A DNA stretch of 64,000 nucleotides, from contig OU696580.1 in assembly GCA_916048095.2 (NCBI GenBank), positions 4,752,702 through 4,816,701 on the forward strand. Reading direction: 5' to 3'. Of this stretch, positions 11,083 through 24,700 are shown piece by piece; positions within the stretch are counted from its first letter, which is position 1, and every line of letters begins with the position of its first letter. Under the pieces are notes generated by a model, which was given only the letters and a program-made list of their open reading frames with translations, was not told the DNA's origin and ran no database searches. The position numbers and the translations under genes were made by a program. The DNA comes from Sacculina carcini. Lineage: Eukaryota > Arthropoda > Thecostraca > Sacculinidae.

Positions 11083-13311
11083 TAATTGTACACTCGTGCT
11101 TGCGCACTATATATACCACATATAAACCATCTCTCTTGAACATCTACAATGGCCGGACCGCGTAAGACTCTGCTCGAACCCCGAGGACCTCGGTTCGAAT
11201 CCCAGCCAGGTAATACCTTTCTTCACTCAACACTAAACTCTACACACAAATAATCGAAATAAATTGGATGAATTAAAGAAAATAAAGAAAATAAAGAAAA
11301 TAAAGAAAATAAAGAAAATAAAGAAAATAAAGAAAATAAAGAAAATAAAGAAAATAAAGAAAATAAAGAAAATAAAGAAAATAAAGAAAATAAAGAAAAT
11401 AATGAAAATTAATTGTACACTCGTGCCTGCGCACTATATATACCACATATAAACCATCTCTCTTGAACATCTACAACGGCCGGACCGCGTAAGACTCTGC
11501 TCGAACCCCGAGGACCTTGGTTCGAATCCCAGCCAGGTAATAACTTTCTTCACTCAACACTAAACTCTACACACAAATAATCGAAATAAATTGGATGAAT
11601 TAAAGAAAATAAATAAAGAAAATACAGAAAATAAAGAAAATAAAGAAAATAAAGAAAATAAAGAAAATAAAGAAAATAAAGAAAATAAAGAAAATAAAGA
11701 AAATAAAGAAAATAAAGAAAATAAAGAAAATAAAGAAAATAAAGAAAATAAAGAAAATAAAGAAAATAAAGAAAATAAAGAAAATAAAGAAAATAAAGAA
11801 AATAAAAAAAATAAAGAAAATAAAGAAAATAATGAAAATAAAGAAAATAAAGAAAATTAATTGTACACTCGTGCTTGCGCACTATATATACCACATATAA
11901 ACCATCTCTCTTGAACATCTACAATGGCCGGACCGCGTAAGACTCTGCTCGAACCCCGAGGACCTCGGTTCGAATCCCAGCCAGGTAATACCTTTCTTCA
12001 CTCAACACTAAACTCTACACACAAATAATCGAAATAAATTGGATGAATTAAAGAAAATAAAGAAAATAAAGAAAATAAAGAAAATAAAGAAAATAAAGAA
12101 AATAAAGAAAATAAAGAAAATAAAGAAAATAAAGAAAATAAAGAAAATAAAGAAAATAAAGAAAATAAAGAAAATAAAGAAAATAAAGAAAATAAAGAAA
12201 ATAAAGAAAATAAAGAAAATAATGAAAATTAATTGTACACTCGTGCCTGCGCACTATATATACCACATATAAACCATCTCTCTTGAACATCTACAATGGC
12301 CGGACCGCGTAAGACTCTGCTCGAACCCCGAGGACCTTGGTTCGAATCCCAGCCAGGTAATAACTTTCTTCACTCAACACTAAACTCTACACACAAATAA
12401 TCGAAATAAATTGGATGAATTAAAGAAAATAAATAAAGAAAATACAGAAAATAAAGAAAATAAAGAAAATAAAGAAAATAAAGAAAATAAAGAAAATAAA
12501 GAAAATAAAGAAAAAAAAGAAAATAAAGAAAAAAAAAAAAAAAAAGAAAAAAAAAAAAAAAAAAATAAAGAAAATAAAGAAAATAAAGAAAATAAAGAAA
12601 ATAAAGAAAATAAAGAAAATAAAGAAAATAAAGAAAATAAAGAAAATAAAGAAAATATAGAAAATAAAGAAAATAAAGAAAATAAAGAAAATAAAAAAAA
12701 TAAAGAAAATAAAGAAAATAAAGAAAATAAAGAAAATAAAGAAAATAAAGAAAATAAAGAAAATAAAGAAAATAAAGAAAATAAAGAAAATAAAGAAAAT
12801 AAAGAAAATAAAGAAAATAAAGAAAATAAAGAAAATAAAGAAAATAAAGAAAATAAAGAAAATAAAGAAAATAAAGAAAATAAAGAAAATAAAGAAAATA
12901 AAGAAAATAAAGAAAATAAAGAAAATAAAGAAAATAAAGAAAATAAAGAAAATAAAGAAAATAAAGAAAATAAAGAAAATAAAGAAAATAAAGAAAATAA
13001 AGAAAATAATGAAAATTAATTGTACACTCGTGCCTGCGCACTATATATACCACATATAAACCATCTCTCTTGAACATCTACAATGGCCGGACCGCGTAAG
13101 ACTCTGCTCGAACCCCGAGGACCTTGGTTCGAATCCCAGCCAGGTAATAACTTTCTTCACTCAACACTAAACTCTACACACAAATAATCGAAATAAATTG
13201 GATGAATTAAAGAAAATAAATAAAGAAAATAAAGAAAATAAAGAAAATAAAGAAAATAAAGAAAATAAAGAAAATAAAGAAAATAAAGAAAATAAAGAAA
13301 ATAAAGAAAAT
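11083..13311 (+). repeat. Transitional block between block A and the GCACTG family
   Basis: Cores start at 11083, 11410, 11858, 12230 and 13017. Arrays are 135, 256, 180, 595 and 103 bp. The 256-bp array (11602-11857) is the first of a class that starts with AATACAG and ends with AAAAAAATAAAG and AATGAAAAT; it recurs at 18168, 27484, 30614, 32566, 40018 and 43987. The 595-bp array (12422-13016) has an A-rich segment around 12510-12565. Cores 12230 and 13017 are both C at base 18, breaking the usual T/C alternation and suggesting loss of a T core between them. Confidence 0.85.
11602..11857 (+). repeat. AATACAG-class array, 256 bp, type member
   Basis: The class starts AAAGAAAAT-AAAT-AAAGAAAATACAG and ends with an AAAAAAATAAAG repeat and AATGAAAAT. 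Members are 11602 (256 bp), 18168 (256), 27484 (238), 30614 (256), 32566 (265), 40018 (238) and 43987 (292). All lengths are 4 modulo 9 and differ only in the number of perfect internal 9-mers. The class always follows a C-type CCTTGG core and precedes a T-type CCTCGG core. Confidence 0.88.
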
Positions 13312-14242
13312 TAATTGTACACTCGTGCTTGCGCACTGTATATACCACATATAAACCATCTCTCTTGAACATCTACAATGGCCGGACCGCGTAAGACTCT
13401 GCTCGAACCCCGAGGACCTCGGTTCGAATCCCAGCCAGGTAATAACTTTCTTCACTCAACACTAAACTCTACACACAAATAATCGAAATAAATTGGATGA
13501 ATTAAAGAAAATAAAGAAAATAAAGAAAATAAAGAAAATAAAGAAAATAAAGAAAATAAAGAAAATAAAGAAAATAAAGAAAATAAAGAAAATAAAGAAA
13601 ATAAAGAAAATAAAGAAAATAAAGAAAATAAAGAAAATAAAGAAAATAAAGAAAATAAAGAAAATAAAGAAAATACAGAAAATATAGAAAATATAGAAAA
13701 TAAAGAAAATAAAGAAAATAAAGAAAATAATGAAAATTAATTGTACACTCGTGCCTGCGCACTATATATACCACATATAAACCATCTCTCTTGAACATCT
13801 ACAATGGCCGGACCGCGTAAGACTCTGCTCGAACCCCGAGGACCTCGGTTCGAATCCCAGCCAGGTAATAACTTTCTTCACTCAACACTAAACTCTACAC
13901 ACAAATAATCGAAATAAATTGGATGAATTAAAGCAAATAAAGAAAATAAAGAAAATAAAGAAAATAAAGAAAATAAAGAAAATAAAGAAAATAAAGAAAA
14001 TAAAGAAAATTAATTGTACACTCGTGCTTGCGCACTATATATACCACATATAAACCATCTCTCTTGAACATCTACAATGGCCGGACCGAGTAAGACTCTG
14101 CTCGAACCCCGAGGACCTTGGTTCGAATCCCAGCCAGGTAATAACTTTCTTCACTCAACACTAAACTCTACACACAAATAATCGAAATAAATTGGATGAA
14201 TTAAAGAAAATAAATAAAGAAAATAAAGAAAATAAAGAAAAT

Positions 14243-14313
14243 AAAGAAAAAAAGAAAAAAAAGAAAAAAAAGAAAAAAAGAAAAAAAAGAAAAAAAAGAA
14301 AAAAAAGAAAAAA
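14243..14313 (+). repeat. Pure A/G tract class (eight members)
   Basis: In eight block B copies the array after the third core of the opening trio contains an uninterrupted purine tract of AAAAAAAG-type repeats: 14243-14313, 21730-21808, 29351-29430, 35593-35672, 38570-38662, 42634-42713, 46516-46622 and 48971-49090. Lengths by my count are 71, 79, 80, 80, 93, 80, 107 and 120 bp. Most end at an AACAG variant. The 9-mer appears to have lost its T and contracted to an 8-mer. Such tracts can adopt triplex (H-DNA) structure if mirror-symmetric enough, which is an inference. Confidence 0.8.
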
Positions 14314-16605
14314 CAGAAAATAAAGAAAATAAAGAAAAAAAAGAAAAAAAAGAAATTAAGAAAATAAAGAAAATAAAGAAAATAAAGAAAATAAAGAAAA
14401 TAAAGAAAATAAAGAAAATAAAGAAAATAAAGAAAATAAAGAAAATAAAGAAAATAAAGAAAATAAAGAAAATAAAGAAAATAAAGAAAATAAAGAAAAT
14501 AAAGAAAATAAAGAAAATAAAGAAAATAAAGAAAATAAAGAAAATAAAGAACATAAAGAAAATAAAGAAAATAAAGAAAATAAAGAAAATAAAGAAAATA
14601 AAGAAAATAAAGAAAATAAAGAAAATAAAGAAAATACAGAAAATAAAGAAAATAAAGAAAATAAAGAAAATAAAGAAAATAAAGAAAATAAAGAAAATAA
14701 AGAAAATAAAGAAAATAAAGAAAATAAAGAAAATAAAGAAAATAAAGAAAATAAAGAAAATAAAGAAAATAAAGAAAATAAAGAAAATAAAGAAAATAAA
14801 GAAAATAAAGAAAATAAAGAAAATAAAGAAAATAAAGAAAATAAAGAAAATAAAGAAAATAAAGAAAATAAAGAAAATAAAGAAAATAAAGAAAATAAAG
14901 AAAATAAAGAAAATAAAGAAAATAAAGAAAATTAATTGTACACTCGTGCTTGCGCACTATATATACCACATATAAACCATCTCTCTTGAACATCTACAAT
15001 GGCCGGACCGCGTAAGACTCTGCTCGAACCCCGAGGACCTTGGTTCGAATCCCAGCCAGGTAATACCTTTCTTCACTCAACACTAAACTCTACACACAAA
15101 TAATCGAAATAAATTGGATGAATTAAAGAAAATAAAGAAAATAAAGAAAATAAAGAAAATAAAGAAAATAAAGAAAATAAAGAAAATAAAGAAAATAAAT
15201 AAAATAAAGAAAATAAAGAAAATAAAGAAAATAAAGAAAATAAAGAAAATAAAGAAAATAATGAAAATTAATTGTACACTCGTGCCTGCGCACTATATAT
15301 ACCACATATAAACCATCTCTCTTGAACATCTACAATGGCCGGACCGCGTAAGACTCTGCTCGAACCCCGAGGACCTTGGTTCGAATCCCAGCCAGGTAAT
15401 AACTTTCTTCACTCAACACTAAACTCTACACACAAATAATCGAAATAAATTGGATGAATTAAAGAAAATAAATAAAGAAAATAAAGAAAATAAAGAAAAT
15501 AAAGAAAATAAAGAAAATAAAGAAAATAAAGAAAATAAAGAAAAAAAAGAAAATAAAGAAAAAAAAGAAAAAAAAGAAAAAAAAGAAAAAAAAAAAATTA
15601 AGAAAATAAAGAAAATAAAGAAAATAAAGAAAATAAAGAAAATAAAGAAAATAAAGAAAATAAAGAAAATAAAGAAAATAAAGAAAATAAAGAAAATAAA
15701 GAAAATAAAGAAAATAAAAAAAATAAAAAAAATAAAGAAAATAAAGAAAATAAAGAAAATAAAGAAAATAAAGAAAATAAAGAAAATAAAGAAAATAAAG
15801 AAAATAAAGAAAATAAAGAAAATAAAGAAAATAAAGAAAATAAAGAAAATAAAGAAAATAAAGAAAATAAAGAAAATAAAGAAAATAAAGAAAATAAAGA
15901 AAATAAAGAAAATAAAGAAAATAAAGAAAATAAAGAAAATAAAGAAAATAAAGAAAATAAAGAAAATAAAGAAAATAACGAAAATTAATTGTACACTCGT
16001 GCTTGCGCACTATATATACCACATATAAACCATCTCTCTTGAACATCTACAATGGCCGGACCGCGTAAGACTCTGCTCGAACCCCGAGGACCTTGGTTCG
16101 AATCCCAGCCAGGTAATACCTTTCTTCACTCAACACTAAACTCTACACACAAATAATCGAAATAAATTGGATGAATTAAAGAAAATAAAGAAAATAAAGA
16201 AAATAAAGAAAATAAAGAAAATAAAGAAAATAAAGAAAATAAATAAAATAAAGAAAATAAAGAAAATAAAGAAAATAAAGAAAATAAAGAAAATAAAGAA
16301 AATAAAGAAAATAATGAAAATTAATTGTACACTCGTGCCTGCGCACTATATATACCACATATAAACCATCTCTCTTGAACATCTACAATGGCCGGACCGC
16401 GTAAGACTCTGCTCGAACCCCGAGGACCTTGGTTCGAATCCCAGCCAGGTAATAACTTTCTTCACTCAACACTAAACTCTACACACAAATAATCGAAATA
16501 AATTGGATGAATTAAAGAAAATAAATAAAGAAAATAAAGAAAATAAAGAAAATAAAGAAAATAAAGAAAATAAAGAAAATAAAGAAAATAAAGAAAAAAA
16601 AGAAA

Positions 16606-16607
<2 letters not shown>

Positions 16608-16654
<47 letters not shown>
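16608..16654 (+). repeat. Poly(A) run of 47
   Basis: This is an uninterrupted A run inside the array 16514-17015. Other long runs are 19974-20008 (35), 38609-38639 (31) and 38978-39003 (26). They fall where related arrays have AAAAAAAG repeats, so they look like A/G tracts whose G positions were lost. Homopolymer lengths this long are also prone to sequencing error. Confidence 0.85.
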
Positions 16655-16656
<2 letters not shown>

Positions 16657-19600
16657 AAGAAAATAAAGAAAATAAAGAAAATAAAGAAAATAAAGAAAAT
16701 AAAGAAAATAAAGAAAATAAAGAAAATAAAGAAAATAAAGAAAATAAAGAAAATAAAAAAAATAAAAAAAATAAAGAAAATAAAGAAAATAAAGAAAATA
16801 AAGAAAATAAAGAAAATAAAGAAAATAAAGAAAATAAAGAAAATAAAGAAAATAAAGAAAATAAAGAAAATAAAGAAAATAAAGAAAATAAAGAAAATAA
16901 AGAAAATAAAGAAAATAAAGAAAATAAAGAAAATAAAGAAAATAAAGAAAATAAAGAAAATAAAGAAAATAAAGAAAATAAAGAAAATAAAGAAAATAAA
17001 GAAAATAACGAAAATTAATTGTACACTCGTGCTTGCGCACTATATATACCACATATAAACCATCTCTCTTGAATATCTACAATGGCCGGACCGCGTAAGA
17101 CTCTGCTCGAGCCCCGAGGACCTCGGTTCGAATCCCAGCCAGGTAATAACTTTCTTCACTCAACACTAAACTCTACACACAAATAATCGAAATAAATTGG
17201 ATGAATTAAAGAAAATAAATGAAGAAAATAAAGAAAATAAAGAAAATAAAGAAAATAAAGAAAATATAGAAAATAAAGAAAAAAAAGAAAAAAAAGAAAA
17301 AAAAAGAAAATAAAGAAAATAAAGAAAATTAATTGTACACTCGTGCTTGCGCACTATATATACCACATATAAACCATCTCTCTTGAACATCTAAAATGGC
17401 CGGACCGCGTAAGACTCTGCTCGAACCCCGAGGACCTCGGTTCGAATCCCAGCCAGGTAATACCTTTCTTCACTCAACACTAAACTCTACACACAAATAA
17501 TCGAAATAAATTGGATGAATTAAAGAAAATAAATAAAGAAAATAAAGAAAATAAAGAAAATAAAGAAAATAAGGAAAATAAAGAAAATAAAGAAAATAAA
17601 GAAAATAAAGAAAATAAAGAAAATAAAGAAAATAAAGAAAATAAAGAAAATAAAGAAAATAAAGAAAATAAAGAAAATAAAGAAAATAAAGAAAATAAAG
17701 AAAATAAAGAAAATAAAGAAAAAAAAGAAAATAAAGAAAATAAAGAAAATAAAGAAAATAAAGAAAATAAAGAAAATAAAGAAAATAAAGAAAATAAAGA
17801 AAATAAAGAAAATAAAGAAAATAAAGAAAATAAAGAAAATAAAGAAAATAAAGAAAATAAAGAAAATAAAGAAAATAAAGAAAATAAAGAAAATAAAGAA
17901 AATAAAGAAAATAAAGAAAATAAAGAAAATAAAGAAAATAAAGAAAATAAAGAAAATAAAGAAAATAATGAAAATTAATTGTACACTCGTGCCTGCGCAC
18001 TATATATACCACATATAAACCATCTCTCTTGAACATCTACAATGGCCGGACCGCGTAAGACTCTGCTCGAACCCCGAGGACCTTGGTTCGAATCCCAGCC
18101 AGGTAATAACTTTCTTCACTCAACACTAAACTCTACACACAAATAATCGAAATAAATTGGATGAATTAAAGAAAATAAATAAAGAAAATACAGAAAATAA
18201 AGAAAATAAAGAAAATAAAGAAAATAAAGAAAATAAAGAAAATAAAGAAAATAAAGAAAATAAAGAAAATAAAGAAAATAAAGAAAATAAAGAAAATAAA
18301 GAAAATAAAGAAAATAAAGAAAATAAAGAAAATAAAGAAAATAAAGAAAATAAAGAAAATAAAGAAAATAAAAAAAATAAAGAAAATAAAGAAAATAATG
18401 AAAATAAAGAAAATAAAGAAAATTAATTGTACACTCGTGCTTGCGCACTATATATACCACATATAAACCATCTCTCTTGAACATCTACAATGGCCGGACC
18501 GCGTAAGACTCTGCTCGAACCCCGAGGACCTCGGTTCGAATCCCAGCCAGGTAATACCTTTCTTCACTCAACACTAAACTCTACACACAAATAATCGAAA
18601 TAAATTGGATGAATTAAAGAAAATAAAGAAAATAAAGAAAATAAAGAAAATAAAGAAAATAAAGAAAATAAAGAAAATAAAGAAAATAAAGAAAATAAAG
18701 AAAATAAAGAAAATAAAGAAAATAAAGAAAATAAAGAAAATAAAGAAAATAAAGAAAATAAAGAAAATAAAGAAAATAAAGAAAATAAAGAAAATAAAGA
18801 AAATAAAGAAAATAAAGAAAATAAAGAAAATAAAGAAAATAAAGAAAATAAAGAAAATAAAGAAAATAAAGAAAATAAAGAAAATAAAGAAAATAAAGAA
18901 AATAAAGAAAATAAAGAAAATAAAGAAAATAAAGAAAATAAAGAAAATAAAGAAAATTAATTGTACACTCGTGCTTGCGCACTATATATACCACATATAA
19001 ACCATCTCTCTTGAACATCTACAATGGCCGGACCGCGTAAGACTCTGCTCGAACCCCGAGGACCTCGGTTCGAATCCCAGCCAGGTAATACCTTTCTTCA
19101 CTCAACACTAAACTCTACACACAAATAATCGAAATAAATTGGATGAATTAAAGAAAATAAAGAAAATAAAGAAAATAAAGAAAATAAAGAAAATAAAGAA
19201 AATAAAGAAAATAAAGAAAATAAAGAAAATAAAGAAAATAAAGAAAATAAAGAAAATAAAGAAAATAAAGAAAATAATGAAAATAAAGAAAATAAAGAAA
19301 ATTAATTGTACACTCGTGCTTGCGCACTATATATACCACATATAAACCATCTCTCTTGAACATCTACAATGGCCGGACCGCGTAAGACTCTGCTCGAACC
19401 CCGAGGACCTCGGTTCGAATCCCAGCCAGGTAATACCTTTCTTCACTCAACACTAAACTCTACACACAAATAATCGAAATAAATTGGATGAATTAAAGAA
19501 AATAAAGAAAATAAAGAAAATAAAGAAAATAAAGAAAATAAAGAAAATAAAGAAAATAAAGAAAATAAAGAAAATAAAGAAAATAAAGAAAATAAAGAAA

Positions 19601-19973
19601 ATAAAGAAAATAAAGAAAATAAAGAAAATAAAGAAAATAAAGAAAATAAAGAAAATAAAGAAAATAAAGAAAATAATGAAAATTAATTGTACACTCGTGC
19701 CTGCGCACTATATATACCACATATAAACCATCTCTCTTGAACATCTACAATGGCCGGACCGCGTAAGACTCTGCTCGAACCCCGAGGACCTTGGTTCGAA
19801 TCCCAGCCAGGTAATAACTTTCTTCACTCAACACTAAACTCTACACACAAATAATCGAAATAAATTGGATGAATTAAAGAAAATAAATAAAGAAAATACA
19901 GAAAATAAAGAAAATAAAGAAAATAAAGAAAATAAAGAAAATAAAGAAAATAAAGAAAATAAAGAAAAAAAAG

Positions 19974-20010
<37 letters not shown>

Positions 20011-20839
20011 AATTAAGAAAATAAAGAAAATAAAGAAAATAAAGAAAATAAAGAAAATAAAGAAAATAAAGAAAATAAAGAAAATAAAGAAAATAAAGAA
20101 AATAAAGAAAATAAAGAAAATAAAGAAAATAAAGAAAATAAAGAAAATAAAGAAAATAAAGAAAATAAAGAAAATAAAGAAAATAAAGAAAATAAAGAAA
20201 ATAAAGAAAATAAAGAAAATAAAGAAAATAAAGAAAATAAAGAAAATAAAGAAAATAAAGAAAATAAAGAAAATAAAGAAAATAAAGAAAATAAAGAAAA
20301 TAAAGAAAATAAAGAAAATAAAGAAAATAAAGAAAATAAAGAAAATAAAGAAAATAAAGAAAATAAAGAAAATAAAGAAAATAAAGAAAATAAAGAAAAT
20401 AAAGAAAATAAAGAAAATAAAGAAAATAAAGAAAATAAAGAAAATAAAGAAAATAAAGAAAATAAAGAAAATAAAGAAAATAAAGAAAATAAAGAAAATA
20501 AAGAAAATAAAGAAAATAAAGAAAATAAAGAAAATAATGAAAATTAATTGTACACTCGTGCCTGCGCACTATATATACCACATATAAACCATCTCTCTTG
20601 AACATCTACAATGGCCGGACCGCGTAAGACTCTGCTCGAACCCCGAGGACCTCGGTTCGAATCCCAGCCAGGTAATAACTTTCTTCACTCAACACTAAAC
20701 TCTACACACAAATAATCGAAATAAATTGGATGAATTAAAGAAAATAAATAAAGAAAATAAAGAAAATAAAGAAAATAAAGAAAATAAAGAAAATAAAGAA
20801 AATAAAGAAAATAAAGAAAATAAAGAAAATAAAGAAAAT

Positions 20840-21750
20840 TAATTGTACACTCGTGCTTGCGCACTGTATATACCACATATAAACCATCTCTCTTGAACAT
20901 CTACAATGGCCGGACCGCGTAAGACTCTGCTCGAACCCCGAGGACCTCGGTTCGAATCCCAGCCAGGTAATACCTTTCTTCACTCAACACTAAACTCTAC
21001 ACACAAATAATCGAAATAAATTGGATGAATTAAAGAAAATAAAGAAAATAAAGAAAATAAAGAAAATAAAGAAAATAAAGAAAATAAAGAAAATAAAGAA
21101 AATAAAGAAAATAAAGAAAATAAAGAAAATAAAGAAAATAAAGAAAATAAAGAAAATAAAGAAAATAAAGAAAATAAAGAAAATAAAGAAAATAAAGAAA
21201 ATAAAGAAAATAATGAAAATTAATTGTACACTCGTGCCTGCGCACTATATATACCACATATAAACCATCTCTCTTGAACATCTACAATGGCCGGACCGCG
21301 TAAGACTCTGCTCGAACCCCGAGGACCTCGGTTCGAATCCCAGCCAGGTAATAACTTTCTTCACTCAACACTAAACTCTACACACAAATAATCGAAATAA
21401 ATTGGATGAATTAAAGAAAATAAATAAAGAAAATAAAGAAAATAAAGAAAATAAAGAAAATAAAGAAAATAAAGAAAATAAAGAAAATAAAGAAAATTAA
21501 TTGTACACTCGTGCTTGCGCACTATATATACCACATATAAACCATCTCTCTTGAACATCTACAATGGCCGGACCGAGTAAGACTCTGCTCGAACCCCGAG
21601 GACCTTGGTTCGAATCCCAGCCAGGTAATAACTTTCTTCACTCAACACTAAACTCTACACACAAATAATCGAAATAAATTGGATGAATTAAAGAAAATAA
21701 ATAAAGAAAATAAAGAAAATAAAGAAAATAAAGAAAAAAAGAAAAAAAAG

Positions 21751-21781
<31 letters not shown>

Positions 21782-24700
21782 AAAAGAAAAAAAAGAAAAA
21801 AAAAAAAATAAAGAAAATAAAGAAAAAAAAGAAAAAAAAGAAAATAAAGAAAATAAAGAAAATAAAGAAAATAAAGAAAATAAAGAAAATAAAGAAAATA
21901 AAGAAAATAAAGAAAATAAAGAAAATAAAGAAAATAAAGAAAATAAAGAAAATAAAGAAAATAAAGAAAATAAAGAAAATAAAGAAAATAAAGAAAATAA
22001 AGAAAATAAAGAAAATAAAGAAAATAAAGAAAATAAAGAAAATAAAGAAAATAAAGAAAATAAAGAAAATAAAGAAAATAAAGAAAATAAAGAAAATAAA
22101 GAAAATAAAGAAAATAAAGAAAATAAAGAAAATAAAGAAAATACAGAAAATAAAGAAAATAAAGAAAATAAAGAAAATAAAGAAAAAAAAGAAAATAAAG
22201 AAAATAAAGAAAATAAAGAAAATAAAGAAAATAAAGAAAATAAAGAAAATAAAGAAAATAAAGAAAATAAAGAAAATAAAGAAAATAAAGAAAATTAATT
22301 GTACACTCGTGCTTGCGCACTATATATACCACATATAAACCATCTCTCTTGAACATCTACAATGGCCGGACCGCGTAAGACTCTGCTCGAACCCCGAGGA
22401 CCTTGGTTCGAATCCCAGCCAGGTAATACCTTTCTTCACTCAACACTAAACTCTACACACAAATAATCGAAATAAATTGGATGAATTAAAGAAAATAAAG
22501 AAAATAAAGAAAATAAAGAAAATAAGGAAAATAAATAAAATAAAGAAAATAAATAAAATAAAGAAAATAAAGAAAATAAAGAAAATAAAGAAAATAAAGA
22601 AAATAAAGAAAATAATGAAAATTAATTGTACACTCGTGCCTGCGCACTATATATACCACATATAAACCATCTCTCTTGAACATCTACAATGGCCGGACCG
22701 CGTAAGACTCTGCTCGAACCCCGAGGACCTTGGTTCGAATCCCAGCCAGGTAATAACTTTCTTCACTCAACACTAAACTCTACACACAAATAATCGAAAT
22801 AAATTGGATGAATTAAAGAAAATAAATAAAGAAAATAAAGAAAATAAAGAAAATAAAGAAAATAAAGAAAATAAAGAAAATAAAGAAAATAAAGAAAAAA
22901 AAGAAAATAAAGAAAAAAAAGAAAAAAAAGAAAAAAAAGAAAAAAAAGAAAAAATAAAAAAAATAAAGAAAATAAAGAAAATAAAGAAAATAAAGAAAAT
23001 AAAGAAAATAAAGAAAATAAAGAAAATAAAGAAAATAAAGAAAATAAAGAAAATAAAGAAAATAAAAAAAATAAAAAAAATAAAGAAAATAAAGAAAATA
23101 AAGAAAATAAAGAAAATAAAGAAAATAAAGAAAATAAAGAAAATAAAGAAAATAAAGAAAATAAAGAAAATAAAGAAAATAAAGAAAATAAAGAAAATAA
23201 AGAAAATAAAGAAAATAAAGAAAATAAAGAAAATAAAGAAAATAAAGAAAATAAAGAAAATAAAGAAAATAAAGAAAATAAAGAAAATAACGAAAATTAA
23301 TTGTACACTCGTGCTTGCGCACTATATATACCACATATAAACCATCTCTCTTGAATATCTACAATGGCCGGACCGCGTAAGACTCTGCTCGAGCCCCGAG
23401 GACCTCGGTTCGAATCCCAGCCAGGTAATAACTTTCTTCACTCAACACTAAACTCTACACACAAATAATCGAAATAAATTGGATGAATTAAAGAAAATAA
23501 ATGAAGAAAATAAAGAAAATAAAGAAAATAAAGAAAATAAAGAAAATATAGAAAATAAAGAAAAAAAAGAAAAAAAAGAAAAAAAAGAAAAAAAAGAAAA
23601 AAAAGAAAATAAAGAAAATAAAGAAAATTAATTGTACACTCGTGCTTGCGCACTATATATACCACATATAAACCATCTCTCTTGAACATCTAAAATGGCC
23701 GGACCGCGTAAGACTCTGCTCGAACCCCGAGGACCTCGGTTCGAATCCCAGCCAGGTAATACCTTTCTTCACTCAACACTAAACTCTACACACAAATAAT
23801 CGAAATAAATTGGATGAATTAAAGAAAATAAATAAAGAAAATAAAGAAAATAAAGAAAATAAAGAAAATAAGGAAAATAAAGAAAATAAAGAAAATAAAG
23901 AAAATAAAGAAAATAAAGAAAATAAAGAAAATAAAGAAAATAAAGAAAATAAAGAAAATAAAGAAAATAAAGAAAATAAAGAAAATAAAGAAAATAAAGA
24001 AAATAAAGAAAATAAAGAAAATAAAGAAAATAAAGAAAATAAAGAAAATAAAGAAAATAAAGAAAATAAAGAAAATAAAGAAAATAAAGAAAATAAAGAA
24101 AATAAAGAAAATAAAGAAAATAAAGAAAATAAAGAAAATAAAGAAAATAAAGAAAATAAAGAAAATAAAGAAAATAAAGAAAATAAAGAAAATAAAGAAA
24201 ATAAAGAAAATAAAGAAAATAAAGAAAATAAAGAAAATAAAGAAAATAAAGAAAATAAAGAAAATAAAGAAAATAAAGAAAATAAAGAAAATAAAGAAAA
24301 TAAAGAAAATAAAGAAAATAAAGAAAATAAAGAAAATAAAGAAAATAAAGAAAATAAAGAAAATAAAGAAAATAAAGAAAATAAAGAAAATAAAGAAAAT
24401 AAAGAAAATAAAGAAAATAAAGAAAATAAAGAAAATAAAGAAAATAAAGAAAATAAAGAAAATTAATTGTACACTCGTGCTTGCGCACTATATATACCAC
24501 ATATAAACCATCTCTCTTGAACATCTACAATGGCCGGACCGCGTAAGACTCTGCTCGAACCCCGAGGACCTTGGTTCGAATCCCAGCCAGGTAATACCTT
24601 TCTTCACTCAACACTAAACTCTACACACAAATAATCGAAATAAATTGGATGAATTAAAGAAAATAAAGAAAATAAAGAAAATAAAGAAAATAAAGAAAAT

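Larger units (their letters stand above)
13312..20839 (+). repeat. Higher-order block B, copy 1 (7528 bp)
   Basis: Cores start at 13312, 13738, 14011, 14933, 15269, 15986, 16322, 17016, 17330, 17976, 18424, 18958, 19303, 19684 and 20545. Arrays are 234, 81, 730, 144, 525, 144, 502, 122, 454, 256, 342, 153, 189, 669 and 103 bp. The block opens with the marker trio: GCACTGTATA core (13312), C-type core (13738), CCGAGTAAG core (14011). It then has a long array beginning with a pure A/G tract. The dimer 14933-15985 is repeated at 15986-17015. The pair 17016/17330 carries the GAATATC, GAGCCCC, AAATGAAG and CTAAAATGG markers. Confidence 0.88.

Noticed and set aside
13207-13455. Minus-strand frame with WLGFEPRSSGFEQ as a conserved protein (also at the cores near 20840, 28452, 34694, 37681, 45608, 48103 and 55661)
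   Set aside because: This is the reverse translation of the B-box region plus core. Peptides of this GFEPR kind are typical false calls from tRNA-derived repeats.
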